DNA from: Karalla daura
Taxonomy: Eukaryota > Chordata > Actinopteri > Chaetodontiformes > Leiognathidae
Assembly (NCBI GenBank): GCA_029224185.1
Contig: CM055189.1
Span: forward strand, 188,501 to 252,500
Direction: 5' to 3'
Length of the DNA stretch: 64,000 nt
The first letter of the stretch is position 1. Every line of letters begins with the position of its first letter. The notes under the pieces are model-generated. The model made no database searches. It was not told the DNA's origin and saw only the letters and a program-made list of their open reading frames with translations. Positions 63,735 to 64,000 of the stretch are shown here, piece by piece. The position numbers and the translations under genes were made by a program.

Positions 63735-64000
63735 GGAATGAACACATGAGCCCACAAACACACATGAACACACATGAACATATGAAGATTCGTGGAAACA
63801 TGAACACACATGAACAGATGAATCCACTAAGACATGAATACACATGAAGACTCGTCGAAACATGAACACACATGAACACATGAGGACACGTGGAAACATG
63901 AACACATGAACCCACGGACACATATGAACACATAACTACACTTGAACACATGAACCCACTGACACATATGAACACATAATTACACATGAACACATGAAAA
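63735..64000. repeat. ACATGAACACA repeat at the right edge
   Basis: Degenerate units of CATGAACACATGA in the eml6 intron upstream of exon 63729-63560; continues beyond the window. Confidence 0.85.

Overview
This is nuclear DNA from a ray-finned fish, most likely a compact-genome teleost. Genes are split into many short exons with GT-AG introns, vertebrate proteins are recognisable exon by exon, and introns are crowded with CA/GT microsatellites and minisatellites. There are no bacterial features, and nearly all long open frames are translations of tandem repeats. No RNA gene or CRISPR array was seen.

Layout, left to right. (1) 292-4042, minus: an ALG13-type OTU-Tudor gene, cut by the left window edge, whose OTU active-site position reads Ser instead of Cys. 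(2) 4756-14252, plus: aars2, mitochondrial alanyl-tRNA synthetase, complete in 22 exons, head to head with gene 1. (3) 15631-28369 and (4) 29169-36717, plus: two tandem conventional calpains, each complete in 21 exons with an intact Cys-His-Asn triad. (5) 38291-38725, minus: mrps28 as one uninterrupted exon. (6) 39701-42333, plus: sde2, complete in 8 exons. (7) 43429-49810, minus: mtif2, mitochondrial translation initiation factor 2. (8) 51748-63729, minus: eml6, the C-terminal two and a bit EML repeats, cut by the right edge.

Three genes (aars2, mrps28, mtif2) serve mitochondrial translation. NRF-1-like GC palindromes lie upstream of aars2, mrps28 and sde2. The other genes are cytoplasmic or nuclear: calcium protease, splicing/genome-maintenance factor, microtubule binder. 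From memory, human orthologues sit on 6p21 (AARS2, CAPN11), 1q41-42 (CAPN2/8, SDE2) and 2p16 (MTIF2, EML6), so this is a composite teleost linkage group.

The most unusual signals concern how repeats arise. Several tandem arrays are built from copies of an exon boundary: the 3' splice site of calpain-B exon 13, a 5' splice site of eml6, the last codons and stop of mrps28, and a two-copy 3' splice site in aars2. A roughly 37-bp minisatellite sits in the same dispersed element in two introns, with a third fragment elsewhere. Exon 4 and its flanks are virtually identical between the two calpains, pointing to recent gene conversion. Exon coordinates were worked out by hand from reading frame, splice consensus and phase; an error of one or two bases is possible at some boundaries, more at the mtif2 ones.
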